From Ianthella basta (Eukaryota; Porifera; Demospongiae; Verongiida; Ianthellidae), in NCBI GenBank assembly GCA_964019415.1, contig OZ025870.1, positions 4,206,908 to 4,270,907 of the forward strand: 64,000 nt of DNA, read 5' to 3'. Positions within the stretch are counted from its first letter, which is position 1. Every line of letters begins with the position of its first letter. Shown one piece after another: positions 34,901 through 44,968 of the stretch. The notes below the pieces were generated by a model. It ran no database searches. It was not told where the DNA came from and saw only the letters and a list, made by a program, of their open reading frames with translations. A program made the translations under genes and the position numbers.

Positions 34901-37900
34901 AAATCAAGTGTTGTTGTACCACCCACCCACTCCCATGCATCAAGTGCTGTTGTACCACCCACCCATTCTCACGAATCAAGTGTTGTTGTACCACCCATCC
35001 ACTCTCATGAACCAAGTGTTGTACCACCCACCCACTCTCATCACCATTCTGATGTGCCATCTAGTTTTGTACCCCACCAGTCTGATGTGCCTTCTAGTTT
35101 TGTACCCCACCAGTCTGATGTGTCATCTAGTTTTGTACCCCACCACTCAGATGCGTCACCACGTTTTGTACCCTCACACCCACATAAGCATACACCATGC
35201 CAAATGAGTTTTGTACAAAACAGCCATGCATGGGACTTGCACCCATCTCATGTCCACACACACACCACCAACCCATCAGAATCACACATTATGCACGCTC
35301 CACATTCACCACCACTTAACACATTTACACCTCCTCAGTCCTGCAATACACACTCATCACCACTCCCACAACACACCTGCTCCACCACCACACCACACTT
35401 TCAGCTGTGCCATGACCTGCGGCCACCTGTCTCTGCCTCTCGGTCACCACCTACACCTGCTGCCTGCCCACCATCGCTACCACAGCCTCCCCAGCCAGCC
35501 AATCAGCCTCAACCTCCTATACCACCACCACCTGTGACCACTGTGCCACGAATGAAGCTCCCGACAACTGCCGAGGGATGGTGTGAGGCTGATGAGCACA
35601 TGAGACAAGCTGTTGTTCCCAGGGTGTTGCATGAGTTAGATGTCAACGTCATGAACCATGTGCTGAGTCTTGGCATCTACTCATACTTCACAACCAAGTA
35701 TGGCACAGAGAAGACCAATCAACACCGGCAACACCCCAACAAGGCGCAGAAGCTACGGAATGACATGACAGAGGTGCTCACTGAGAAGAAGGCAGCTAAG
35801 AAGAGGTTGAGGCAACTTAGGAAGACAGGCACTGACCCCGAGGCAGTGAGACATCTTGCCTGCGAATTTCATAGCCTTGTGCGGGCACACAGTCGCTTAA
35901 ACAGGACTGTGAAAAAGCAGGAGAGAGTGGAGAGTCAGAAGCAACAAAGGAAGGAATGTCGTAAGGACCTGCACAAGTTTGCCAAGAAGATCCTGAATGA
36001 TGACAACTACACATCGATCGAGCCAACATTCACTGCTTCTGAGGCAGAGGCCTACTTCAACCAGGTCTACTCCACCACTCCAGCCACTTTCACCCGTCCA
36101 TCATGGATGCCCGAGTCACCCTCTCCATCAGTCCAGCTGGATATCAGTGCATTCAGCGAAGAGGAAGTGTTGCAGATCATTGCCAGATTGAACGCCTCCT
36201 CATGCCCCAGCCCCACAGACCAGATTCCATATCTAGTCCTGAAGAAGTGTCCATCACTACTTTCTGCACTGCTGCACATCTTCAACACTTGCTGGTCTGT
36301 GAAGGAAGTCCCATTAGTGCGGAAAGTTGGAGTCCTTCGGTTACTGGGGAAGAAGAAGGCTGAAGAGGACCCCAGTAATCCCAAGAACTTTCGCCCCATT
36401 GCCTTGACCAGCTGCATTGGCAAAGTGTTCATCAGCCTACTTAAGGACCGCTGGATGGCTTACATGAGATCCAACAGCTACCTAAACACCTCCGTGCAGA
36501 AGGCCTTTATCGATGGGGTACCAGGATGCACGGAGCACCACCTAAAGCTTCTTTCAATGTTGAAGGAGGCGAGAAGGAAGCACAGATCCCTGTGTGTGTG
36601 CTGGCTGGATTTGGCAAACGCGTTCGGCAGTGTACACCACAACTTGATCAGGTACTCCTTCGAACACTACCATGCTCCACCAGAGATGGTGGACATGATC
36701 ACCAGCCTGTACAGAGACCTCGTAGGAGTCATCACCACCAAGACTTGGCAATCAGCCCCCATCCACCTCCAGCTCGGTGTCTTTCAGGGCGACCCACTGT
36801 CAGTGCTGGTGTTCAACACAGTGATGAACACCATGGTGGACACCATCACCAAGGAGCACTCAGCGCTGGGGTACAGGTTGGATGCATCCCGGAGTCGCAC
36901 CAACTTGTTGCAGTACGCGGATGACACCTCATTGCTGGCTGACGGGCCGTCTTCCTGTCAGATGCTCCTCACTGTCATCGAGGCCTGGCTGAGCTGGTCA
37001 GGAATGAAGGCCAACGTGCCTAAGTGTGTGTGCCTGGCCATCCAGGCCTCCACTGCCAAGCCCTACAACCCCAAGCTGACGCTGGATGGACAGCAGATCC
37101 CCTTCATTGGAGACACCACATTTCACTTCCTTGGTGCTCCAGTGAACATCTCTGGAACGAACACACCAAGGGAGGACCTCTGTGAGAAACTGACAACCCT
37201 CCTACAGAAGGTGGATGTTACACTGCTCTCAAGACAGCAGAAGCTACTCCTGTACAAGATGGCCATCATCCCAAGGTTGACCTGGGACCTCTCCATCTCC
37301 GACCTCCCCATCTCCTGGCTGCAGAACACCCTGCAGCCAATCGCCACCAGGTTCCTCAAGAGGTGGAGTGGTCTAGCCAGGTCAGCTGACCCCAACCGCT
37401 TGTTTCTCCCCAAGTCCAACGGGGGGCTGGAGCTGTCCCACATTGTCACCACGTACAAGAAGATCCATGCCGCCAAAGCTGGATCCTTCATGTGCTCAAG
37501 GGACTCTGTAGTGCGTGCCATAGCAACCCAGGACACACTCCAGGAGGCAAGCCGCAAGCGCAGTGTGTTTCGACCACACCAGGAGGTGGTGGAGGTCATG
37601 AGCGAGGATCCTGGAGCCACTAAGAAGAGAGTCGGCGACCGGGTCAAGGCCAAGATCCAGGCTGAAGACACCAGCTCCAGATTAGCCCACACCACCAGTC
37701 TGCAAGTCCAGGGGCTGACTGTGTGGGAGTTTGAGGGCAAGGCGGCCCAGAACTGGTCCACAGCCATCCACAGCCTCCCAGAGTGGCACTTCAAGTTCGC
37801 CCTCAACGCGGTGACGGACAGCCTTCCACACAACGCCAACCTGTACAAGTGGAAGAAGCTGTCCTCTCCCAAGTGTCAACTCTGTGGAGAGTACCAGTCT

Positions 37901-40900
37901 CTGGCCCACATCCTCAACTCCTGTCAGAAGGCCCTTGAGCTGAGGCGCTACAACACCAGGCATGATGACGTTCTCAGTGTCATCTTCAAGTTTGCCAATC
38001 AGCTGCTCCGCCCCAAGGCCAAGGACGGAGGGCTTTCGAGGTTGACATCACCCGGCATGTAATTGCCGCATAATATAACATCTGGTGCAAGCGGAACTGG
38101 CTTTAGCACCAACCACCAAACTTTCTCCCATGTATGTTCGTGCCTGCATAATACATACATGTGCATGGCCAACTTGAACTCAATGATTTACCTATATTCT
38201 GTCGCATGTGCATTATTTTTTGTTGTTGTTGTTGTTGTTTTTATTTTTTTTACTTCAGACGTCATAGCTATACTGTGCATGCTCGTCTTCAGAACATTTA
38301 GGCAGTGCTATGTACGCCATCATGTCACCACTCTTCATATTTTTGTTACTTTGAAATGTATGCATGTTTTCTTCACCAGTCTTTGGTGCTGTTTTTTTTG
38401 CTCAATAATGATTGGTGACATTTGAAAAAAAGAGAGAGAGAGAGAGAGAGAGCCGTGCTTGACACTTTTGATAGATCAGACCGAGTCTCCTTCCTTTGCC
38501 TACTGAAGCTTTTATGAAATGATTACTGGGTCAAGTCACTACACCAAAATGGTGAGTATCTTTGCGTGCAGCTGTATGCATGCCTCAGGAAAGATCAAAA
38601 TTCCAGTTCCAGTGTTCACACACACACACCATTCCCACGCCAGAAGGCACTGTTACTACTGTGGAAACTTTGAAGTTATCACACAGACGCATAGCCTGAG
38701 AAATCTACTCATTTTTTTTCCTCTGTCAGGGTGTCTAAAGTGGCCATTGGTGCTTACCTAGGCCAGCAGATGGATTGATAATCATATTATACCATATATG
38801 TCCACATAGAGGCCAGGCTCAAATTTAAGCAGGAGCTTGATTAGAAGCCGGGGGCCCAAGCACCGAATCTTTAATAGAGGCTGGCTCTCAAAGGTCTGGA
38901 ATCCACACACTGGCACTCTGCAGCATCTGAAGTGCACGCTTTAGGTATGAATAGAATGCAGCGCGACACGTGGCAATCTACTGGAGTTCCCACTGCAGTA
39001 GCAATGTCCATGTCTGAAGAGGCACACTGCATAGCTACTTCTTCCTGCAGTTAAAGGTATGGAGCGCACATAGTGAACGTAGCCGCTGTGAGGAAAGGTG
39101 GAAGTCTCTGGACAAATTGTGAGCCACGGCACGAGCATATATGAAACATGGCTAGGTATCAGTTCATTTTGTACAGATTTTTAATAGAGGCCAGGTCAAA
39201 AACCTGTCGAAAGAAATAGAGGCCCAGGCATCTATTCGGACATATACAATATAATTATTATCAACACATATAAATTTGAAATTTGTGTACCTTTATGAAA
39301 GGTGGTACCAGTTGTGCTGCGCATTCCACTGCAATACGATTGACTGTTTTACCGGTCTTGGACCTCTGAGCTTCCTACAACCCAGAAGGGTACCAGTGGC
39401 GTGATTCCTTTAACAACTGTGTTGACTGAACAAGGGTTCAAGCTCTGTGTATAAGTGTGAGATAATTGACTCTTTAGTAAATGCAATCATGTTGGTTCTC
39501 ACACTGTGTACACACCAGACAGCTACGAAAAGTCTTCATTATATAGATGAGGAGGTAGTTTCTGTACTCATGGCAGAACCTATACAGTGCTTACAGAATG
39601 ATTAGGTAGATAGTCATGCTTGAAGTCACACATGGCATACAGAAACTTGAAATGTGTATTATCATGCCTCTGTGGACTTGCATGCAAATCCACAAAAGTC
39701 AGCAAACCACAGCAGGAATCCAGAAGCAATCAAAAACTCAGCATAGCATGTATATCACAAGACACGTGCTAGCCTTCATTCCTCACCACGTCTGGTGGGA
39801 ATGTATAACTTTGTGCAAAAAAGATTATGAGTGTCCATTGTGGACCAGAAGAAGGGTTACAAGAGTGCAGACGTATGATGAGCTGGCATGCGGAGATGAG
39901 ATATCTTTCTGTATGTTGCAATTCCAGATTTGCAGCAAGGCTGAGGGTGTGAGTTGATATTTACATAATGGCTGTATAGTATAATTTTATCTGATTGCAA
40001 TGCTGCAAGTAAACACATCCGTGGGTAATTACCCCATGGATGTGTTTACTTGCAGAATTGCAATCAGCAATCATTAATAGATAGCTCACCATACATATTG
40101 CCATCGACGACTTGCAGATCACGTATCTCCACTTCAGCCAGTGTGGAAACTTCCTCCAAATGAGATAGAAAACGGGCAAGTGTTGGCAGGGGAATTGCAC
40201 TGTCCCCTCGAACCCTGATTCCAGCCCTATTCATCGGCTTGAAGTGCTGGCTCAGGCACCATGCAACACCCTTGTTGCCGAGAAGGTGTCCATGAATCTC
40301 CATGGTTGATCCACATGATGACAGGATGGATCGAGCAAATTGTTCATTGCCACTTTCAGCAATGGCTTCACACATTCGAGGAAGAGCAGTACCTTGGATA
40401 ATGGTAGGCTTCACAATTGTGCAGACACAGGCGTCCATGAGCATTTTCTGGATGCCGGGATCGCTCAGAGTGCTCAGCCCACAATAAATGAGGAACATCA
40501 TTTGGTAACGATCCTCAGCAAGAGTGAACTCTCCCTCTTTGTTGTACTTCAAGCTGAGATGCTGTTCCCAAAAGGTGACTTGCTCTTCTGGAGTCTTCTT
40601 GTGCATTTCAAGGGCTGCCATGAATTCCTGCAAAGCCAGATGTAGGAAGTGCCATGTGCGAGTGATAACCCCATTTCGATTGCGCACTTCAAAGCAGTTG
40701 AACAAGCCATGGAGGGCACTATCAACTTCAAAGCTGAGATCAGAGAAAATGATGGCGTCATTCTCAATACCTTTCCGTGCTAATTCAGCCAGTTGATTGA
40801 AGCTGGGACAGATTTGCATTATGTCATTGAGGCTATTGGCACGTTCCACTCGACCTGCTCTCTCGAGGTTGTGATTGACTGTGTGGAGGATAAGTCTTTC

Positions 40901-41704
40901 GAACAATGCGTGCAGTGTAGGAGGGAGCCATGGAGAATCATCACCAAGTGACGCGGTGTAACAAATTATCTGCAATTGAATTGGTACAGAACAGAGCCTT
41001 TTAATGGGGTGGTTAAAGGAGAGAGAAGACAGGAGCTTCTCTCCTGCTAATGGGTTGAAGCGGGCGAAGTAACTTCTGACGGATTCCTTCACTTCTTCCT
41101 CTCCAAAACCACAGATATCTACTCTCCTTTCTACGCAAGAGTACAGGAGCTCAGCAGTGATTGGACGGGAGGTCACCACAAAGGATGACAGTGGAGCAAT
41201 ATGGCCATCCATGATGCTGCGGATAATGGACTCCTTCTGCATTTGCCTTGACATTTCATCAAAGCCATCAAAAACAAACAGCACATCTCTTCCCTTGTGG
41301 GTGGTAATGAATTGAACAACTTCCTTTACTATGTTAGGATTCTCAATTGATGTGAAAACTAGATCTTCCAAGCTCAGCTTCTCACCCTTGGGGAGACATC
41401 TCAAGTTCACTCGGACTACCAGTTTATACTCCTGGGCAAAGTGGCCAATTGACCAATCGTGGCACATTCGCTGCACAAGAGTGCTCTTACCAATACCTGG
41501 AACTCCCTCTATTAGTATCCTCTTCCTGGAGATCCCAGTGGCAGGCGAGAATGAGAGGAGGTCCTCATATTTGATGGGCACCTTCTCAAGAGGAACCTGT
41601 TCGACTCCACCCCTGGCCAGATGTGCTGCTACTTCATCTTCAACCCTGCCTGCTACAGGCTGCAACTGTTCTGGTTGCACCAAGTACAGTGGAACATACT
41701 GCAT
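25637..41704 (-). CDS. NLR-type gene: NACHT ATPase plus LRR
   Basis: Nine minus-strand exons: 40090-41704 (NACHT; M at 41704 in the context CCACCATGC), 32282-32439, 31978-32047, 31560-31723, 31294-31465, 28744-28985, 27765-27942, 26493-26665 and 25637-25975 (stop). All junctions are GT-AG with matching phases, giving about 1036 residues. NLRs are cytoplasmic STAND ATPases: LRRs sense or restrain, and NACHT oligomerises on activation. A CCTCAG acceptor lies five bases before the ATG, so an upstream exon carrying an effector (CARD or death) domain is possible; none was found in 41.7-46.5 kb. An R2-like LINE sits antisense in the first intron. The intron-rich LRR and the single long NACHT exon are typical of animal NLRs. 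Confidence 0.88.
26243..26893. repeat. Direct repeat pair (about 48 bp)
   Basis: The motif 'gcacttgcttaataaagaaa gacattacg' (split here) with preceding 'caaattccca' occurs at about 26247 and 26849, same orientation, on both sides of NLR exon 26493-26665. Nearly identical; a recent duplication or two copies of a short element. Confidence 0.7.
29076..29106 (-). mobile_element. Helitron 3' terminus
   Basis: Minus strand: hairpin ACCCACCCGAAGGGTAGGT, then AATCAG and CTAG followed by T. Same family design as at 5513, 8515 and 63897. The 5' end was not found. Lies in an NLR intron. Confidence 0.55.
29216..29610. mobile_element. MITE with GGYGRCATTTACA termini
   Basis: Left end GGCGGCATTTACATTAGAAC at 29216; the right end is its inverse (GGTGACATTTACACTAGAAC, ending 29610), about 24 bp of TIR with a few mismatches. 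Flanks TTA and TTT suggest a 3-bp target as in PIF/Harbinger. 395 bp, no transposase. Confidence 0.65.
29611..31293. other. NLR intron between LRR exons
   Basis: A 68-codon plus frame from 29780 (MAAKVKDAVPPMEQLLSQ...) looks protein-like but I do not recognise it and it stops at 29981. An inverted-repeat element lies at 30939-31044. The rest is without recognised content. Confidence 0.35.
30939..31044. mobile_element. Small inverted-repeat element (MITE-like)
   Basis: Starts ggtgtctacaagatttagaa and ends with the imperfect inverse (ttctaaatcccacagacacc), arms about 30 bp, with an inner pair ggaaacc / ggtttcc. 106 bp. Confidence 0.6.
31294..32439 (-). CDS. NLR exons 2-5: leucine-rich repeats
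   Basis: Exons 32282-32439, 31978-32047, 31560-31723 and 31294-31465, phases 1-0, 0-1, 1-0, 0-1. Repeat cores include LKQLQSFTFEVK, GSLEELTLAIEG, CKKLKSLNLKHVTLSSQD, NLIALKLKSVHLSDE and HPSLKEMTVKMS. Together they read as irregular LRRs of 24-29 residues, as in NLR C-termini. Confidence 0.82.
32440..34516. other. First NLR intron, part left of the R2-like frame
   Basis: No supported gene. The stretch just before 34517 may include the 5' untranslated region of the R2-like element; its 5' boundary could not be set. Confidence 0.4.
34517..38062 (+). CDS. R2-like LINE reverse transcriptase protein, no C-terminal nuclease
   Basis: Open frame of 1181 codons. Residues 6-23 and about 51-71 form two C-C-H-C fingers (CCFCQRTFKK..H...C and CPKCGKFF..H......C), the DNA-binding N-terminus of R2-group elements. 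Residues about 95-225 are tandem P-T-H-S-H-E-S-S-V-V-V and S-S-F-V-P-H-Q-S-D-V repeats. The RT core spans about 600-860, with FRPIALTSC, CWLDLANAFGSV (motif A), GVFQGDPLSVLVFN (B) and LQYADDTSLL (C), all catalytic aspartates present. Near the end is a CQLCG...H...C knuckle and YNTRHDDVL. In R2 proteins a restriction-like endonuclease follows; here the frame stops about 45 residues after the knuckle, and the next 400 bp have nothing like it. It lies antisense in the first NLR intron. Confidence 0.88.
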   Translation: MDQKECCFCQRTFKKVGAHYKSCPERKGLAFQHLLTEKTISSRHKTKKTACPKCGKFFLRLDTHLKTIASCKDRVQSVPSHTSLTVPPYRSPVTSVVVPPTHSHESSVVVSPTHSHESSVVVSPTHSHKSSVVVPPTHSHASSAVVPPTHSHESSVVVPPIHSHEPSVVPPTHSHHHSDVPSSFVPHQSDVPSSFVPHQSDVSSSFVPHHSDASPRFVPSHPHKHTPCQMSFVQNSHAWDLHPSHVHTHTTNPSESHIMHAPHSPPLNTFTPPQSCNTHSSPLPQHTCSTTTPHFQLCHDLRPPVSASRSPPTPAACPPSLPQPPQPANQPQPPIPPPPVTTVPRMKLPTTAEGWCEADEHMRQAVVPRVLHELDVNVMNHVLSLGIYSYFTTKYGTEKTNQHRQHPNKAQKLRNDMTEVLTEKKAAKKRLRQLRKTGTDPEAVRHLACEFHSLVRAHSRLNRTVKKQERVESQKQQRKECRKDLHKFAKKILNDDNYTSIEPTFTASEAEAYFNQVYSTTPATFTRPSWMPESPSPSVQLDISAFSEEEVLQIIARLNASSCPSPTDQIPYLVLKKCPSLLSALLHIFNTCWSVKEVPLVRKVGVLRLLGKKKAEEDPSNPKNFRPIALTSCIGKVFISLLKDRWMAYMRSNSYLNTSVQKAFIDGVPGCTEHHLKLLSMLKEARRKHRSLCVCWLDLANAFGSVHHNLIRYSFEHYHAPPEMVDMITSLYRDLVGVITTKTWQSAPIHLQLGVFQGDPLSVLVFNTVMNTMVDTITKEHSALGYRLDASRSRTNLLQYADDTSLLADGPSSCQMLLTVIEAWLSWSGMKANVPKCVCLAIQASTAKPYNPKLTLDGQQIPFIGDTTFHFLGAPVNISGTNTPREDLCEKLTTLLQKVDVTLLSRQQKLLLYKMAIIPRLTWDLSISDLPISWLQNTLQPIATRFLKRWSGLARSADPNRLFLPKSNGGLELSHIVTTYKKIHAAKAGSFMCSRDSVVRAIATQDTLQEASRKRSVFRPHQEVVEVMSEDPGATKKRVGDRVKAKIQAEDTSSRLAHTTSLQVQGLTVWEFEGKAAQNWSTAIHSLPEWHFKFALNAVTDSLPHNANLYKWKKLSSPKCQLCGEYQSLAHILNSCQKALELRRYNTRHDDVLSVIFKFANQLLRPKAKDGGLSRLTSPGM
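34800..35165 (+). repeat. In-frame coding minisatellites in the R2-like frame
   Basis: From about 34800 to 35040, seven copies of a 39-45 bp unit (core ccacccactctcacgaatca), then from about 35045 to 35160 four copies of a roughly 36-bp unit (core tctagttttgtaccccacca). Both keep the reading frame, giving a His/Ser/Pro/Val-rich repeat tract between the fingers and the RT. Confidence 0.9.
38063..38460 (+). other. 3' flank of the R2-like frame, ending in an AG repeat
   Basis: AT-rich sequence with a (TTG)n tract near 38220, poly-T, and (AG)n at about 38431-38452. This may be the element's 3' UTR and tail. No target-site duplication was identified. Confidence 0.4.
38796..39248. mobile_element. 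MITE with TATATGTCC termini
   Basis: Left end tatatgtccacatagaggcc, right end its imperfect inverse (aatagaggcccaggc...ggacatata). Inner copies of 'taatagaggc' recur. TA at both ends fits a Tc1/mariner-type target. About 450 bp, no transposase frame. Confidence 0.5.
39992..40067. mobile_element. Short palindrome next to the NACHT exon donor
   Basis: tgattgcaatgctgcaagta... at 39992 is mirrored up to 40067 (...tacttgcagaattgcaatca), arms about 36 bp, meeting at ggtaattacc. It starts about 23 bp inside the first NLR intron and could form a hairpin in the pre-mRNA. Confidence 0.65.
40090..41704 (-). CDS. NLR exon 1: NACHT domain, winged helix
   Basis: 538 codons ending in phase 1. Walker A is ILIEGVPGIGKSTLVQRM; Walker B is DVLFVFDGFDEM with the extended acidic DGFDE of NACHT proteins; sensor 1 is SSFVVTSRP. 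Downstream are the helical/winged-helix parts with CSVPIQLQIICY and HLALQEFMAALEM, the NLR 'LQEF.AA' signature. The N-terminus has only about 60 residues before the NACHT core and no CARD or death fold in this exon. All nucleotide-binding motifs look intact. Confidence 0.92.
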
Positions 41705-42936
41705 GGTGGCTGAGGCAAGAAGAGGATTACCTTGGATGCATTCCTTGGAGTAGAAACATCCAAGCCTGGTATGGAGGGGCTGCAATTGACAAGGGCAGAT
41801 GTTGCAGGGGTAAGGATGGATCAATGATTAACTAATGCTGATACAATGTACACTTGCCTAACCAACTAGGAGTCTGTTCACACATAACCACAGCTTCAAA
41901 TAGTAATACGGTTCTTGCTAGAAGGGCATCATAACATAAAAATTATACCCTTCTGGTGAAACATAACTAATCATACTGGGTAAAAGAGAATAATGAAAAC
42001 TTTTTAGGACACTAGGTGAACATGTGGAGATGGCAAAAATGCACAGAAACAAGTATTTCGATTTAAAGAACTCATGGGGTGCTGGGCGCCCTTGAACTCG
42101 AACTACTTGCCGGCAATTTTCCCATGCATGTTCAATAAATCAGGTAGTTGGGGGTACAGCATTGTTGCTGGCCTGAAAGATACATCAAGATACAAAAGAC
42201 TGTTGGGTTTGCAAGTGTTTCAGGTCTCCAGAGCAGCCAGTCTTTCAGTGAAAGCACTCCTACCAAACTATCAAAATGTATGCTAACTTCTTTTTTTATC
42301 AATATAACATTCTGAATGAGAATGCAATTGTTGCTTTGTGCCTGGAGGAGGAGTGTGCTGGCTAAAAGGCTACCCTAAGCGATAATGCCATGATTCGTCT
42401 GTCATTATTGGCCAACGGGCCTCTGTTGTATTTGGGACTGTACCTTGCAGGAGAACAGTTAGGTAAGCTTCCTACTACAATACAATTACTTAAATATGTT
42501 CTAGAAACACTTTGCATTCTTTGGATACTCGGCAAATATAAAGAAAGATGATTTAGAGCCTAGCAAACAGAGAGCGTCAAGCGCGTGGCCATTTTACAAT
42601 ACCCGTCCGAGATAATTGGAGCTGTACCTTGCAGAAGAGTCTAGTGTTAAGCTTTATATTAGTATCACTCTATTAACACATGTTCATGACCACATTTCGT
42701 TCAATTCAAAGATAGCGAAACACCATTAGAGACAATTAAAAGCTTTGTAAAGAACGCCATGAGAGCCGCCATTTGCAAAGACAGAAATTAATGTTATATA
42801 TCAATCAATCAAGGAAGTTAAAATAGTGATATTGTGCAACTCAGCTCATACTCCATAAAAAGTGGTGAAACTAGACAAAATAATAATTTTCTACAGAAAT
42901 AGTAAGGATATAGGGATGGCATAAAAAGACGGAAAC

Positions 42937-43065
42937 AAGTAAAGACTATTACACAATGGAGCATTAACCATGGTCCCTACACGCAATGTCACATGCCCCG
43001 TATAGTCCTACTCCCTTGAATGTAGGGTCGATGGTTAATGCTCCACTGTATAACAGCCTTTACTT
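42937..43065. mobile_element. MITE with 45-bp TIRs
   Basis: aagtaaagactattacacaa...ccctaca at the left (42937-42981) is mirrored on the right (tgtaggg...gcctttactt, ending 43065), about 90% identical; 129 bp in all. Nested inside foldback element B. Confidence 0.75.
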
Positions 43066-43559
43066 AAAAAAGTCGCATTGATTTCCCAATTATGGTATCT
43101 TTTAACCAAGCAGATGCATTGCACCAAATCAGTGCAGCAATAGTATTCATGAGGTATACAGAAATTGCATAATCCACAGCAGGTAAATCATGGAATGATC
43201 GTGAGTCAAGCCACGCCATTGTTTCAAGGATCAGCTGAATTCACACATTTCGTTTCATTTCATTGATCTTATATATATCAATCAGAGGGTGTTAACTAAC
43301 TAATCATCGCTAGATCGTGTATCCCATTTTCACCATGAGGCACTTACTGGGATGGTCTAGTGAACCAGACTACATCCTTACCATTTACAATAGTTTTACT
43401 TACTAGTTACAACTTAAGTTTTGCGGAAACAGCCCCACAAAAACCACTGGCTTATCGCAAATAGGCACCCTAAAGTGGATGGAGTATGGCACTCACGGAG
43501 GAACAAAAGAAGACAGCAAGCAGAAGAAAGACAACTCCGTCAAACTGTTCACATGATGG

Positions 43560-43700
43560 CTACTTTAATCCACTGCAGAATGCAACATCCTCAATCCACT
43601 GCAGACGACGGCTCCCACAATCCGCTGCCTACAATTACAACGGCTCCCTCAATCCACCACATACAACATCTCCCTCAATCTGCCATGTACGATGGTTCCT
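43560..43700 (+). repeat. Imperfect roughly 30-bp tandem repeat
   Basis: About five loose copies of a unit with 'tcaatccactgcaga' or 'tcaatccaccaca' and 'cggctccc'. The plus frames over it (43421-43861) have no other support and look like a by-product of the repeat. Confidence 0.45.
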
Positions 43701-44214
43701 TAAACCCATTAGTCTCCAAGTTAAATTGCGTGCCAGCTCCTACTTCCGAACTTAAAATGGCTGTGCATACAAAGAAATTTGCCATGCCATGTTGTCACAT
43801 TTTAAGGCCATTTGTCCACCCTAACGGCGACGTAGGAGGAATGCTCTGTTTCATGAAGTAGTCCAGGACAGTTGACAGTAGTCTCAGACACAATCTAAAC
43901 TCTTCGTTCGCGTACATGACTTCTGTGAGCAAGCCTGCAAATATTCGCATTGTCTGAGCCTTTTCTCAGCCTCAAACCATGATAATGTACATTTGTTGCT
44001 TGATTCAGTATTACAGGAAGATGTGGAGTTCTTCCTACACCAATTAATGCCAGCACACGCGTATCTAAGCTTAAAATATGAGCAAGGAACGTTGCATATC
44101 GCTCGCAAACTAAAGCAGTTGGTTTCGCGCAGCTTGCGGGACCATGAGATGAGTAGGTATGCCAAAGGAAGGCTGTGATACTGCTGCAAGTTCTGTGAAA
44201 GAGACGCCACAGTG

Positions 44215-44337
44215 GACTACCCGTAGCCAGAGAAAGCGACGTTTTCTGAGCCTAGTTCGCCATGACGCATATATGGATTATCCGCATTGTAACAAATGAC
44301 GCCTATATATGCGTCATTCAGGACTAATGGGTTAATC
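44215..44337. mobile_element. piggyBac-like terminal fragment
   Basis: 'atgacgcatatatgg' and its inverse 'atatatgcgtcat' form a subterminal palindrome, followed by 'aggactaatggg' and TTAA, the usual layout of a piggyBac-type end. The partner end was not found. Confidence 0.35.
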
Positions 44338-44866
44338 TGCCACATATGTAGCCTTCTGCAGTGTTGCAGCTGTGTTAAAGTGTATTCATACCAAATCAAT
44401 TTCACAGTTTTACATAACTTTTGATTTTGGCAGGTGGCAGCCAGAGCATTTATGGTATACTAAACTAACCGCAGTGTAATATCTGAAATACTGGTATTAG
44501 TCTCTTCTGCACATACAGCTCCAATTATATGGACAGATATTGTAAAATGACCACGCTCAATGCTCTGTTTGCTAGGCTCATAATGTGCCCACTCTTGTTT
44601 GTGTAGCTTTAATTTGTTTACTATGCTTTGTTTGATTTGTTGACAGATTGAAAAGATCAAAGGAGAGGCGGCCATTTTGGAAGAAATTTCTAAACTTGAA
44701 ATAGGAGAATAATGAGTAATATTCCAATAATAGTATATTTGTTATAATGTTTTGGAACATATTATATGCATGTCTCAGATTGTGTACAAATTAATACAAC
44801 ACGAGTCATATCTTCACCTTTCACTGTGTATTGAAAGAATGCAAAGTGTTTCTAGAACAAGTAGAA

Positions 44867-44968
44867 GTTATCACATGGCTGCGAGGGCGTTCGCTAATTT
44901 ATCACACTCGGGTGCTTCACGCCCTCGTGTGATAAATTAGCAAAACGCCTAAGGGGCCATGTGATAAC
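44867..44968. mobile_element. Hairpin MITE (GTTATCACATGGC termini)
   Basis: Terminal gttatcacatggc / gccatgtgataac plus inner inverted pair gctaatttatcacac / gtgtgataaattagc. 102 bp, nested in foldback element B. Confidence 0.7.

Noticed and set aside
37123..37872. 249-codon minus frame and other antisense frames over 34.7-38.0 kb
   Set aside because: Shadows of the R2-like reading frame; no independent motif.
43421..43861. 146-codon plus frame within foldback element B
   Set aside because: Covers an imperfect tandem repeat and shows no domain, splice or conservation support.
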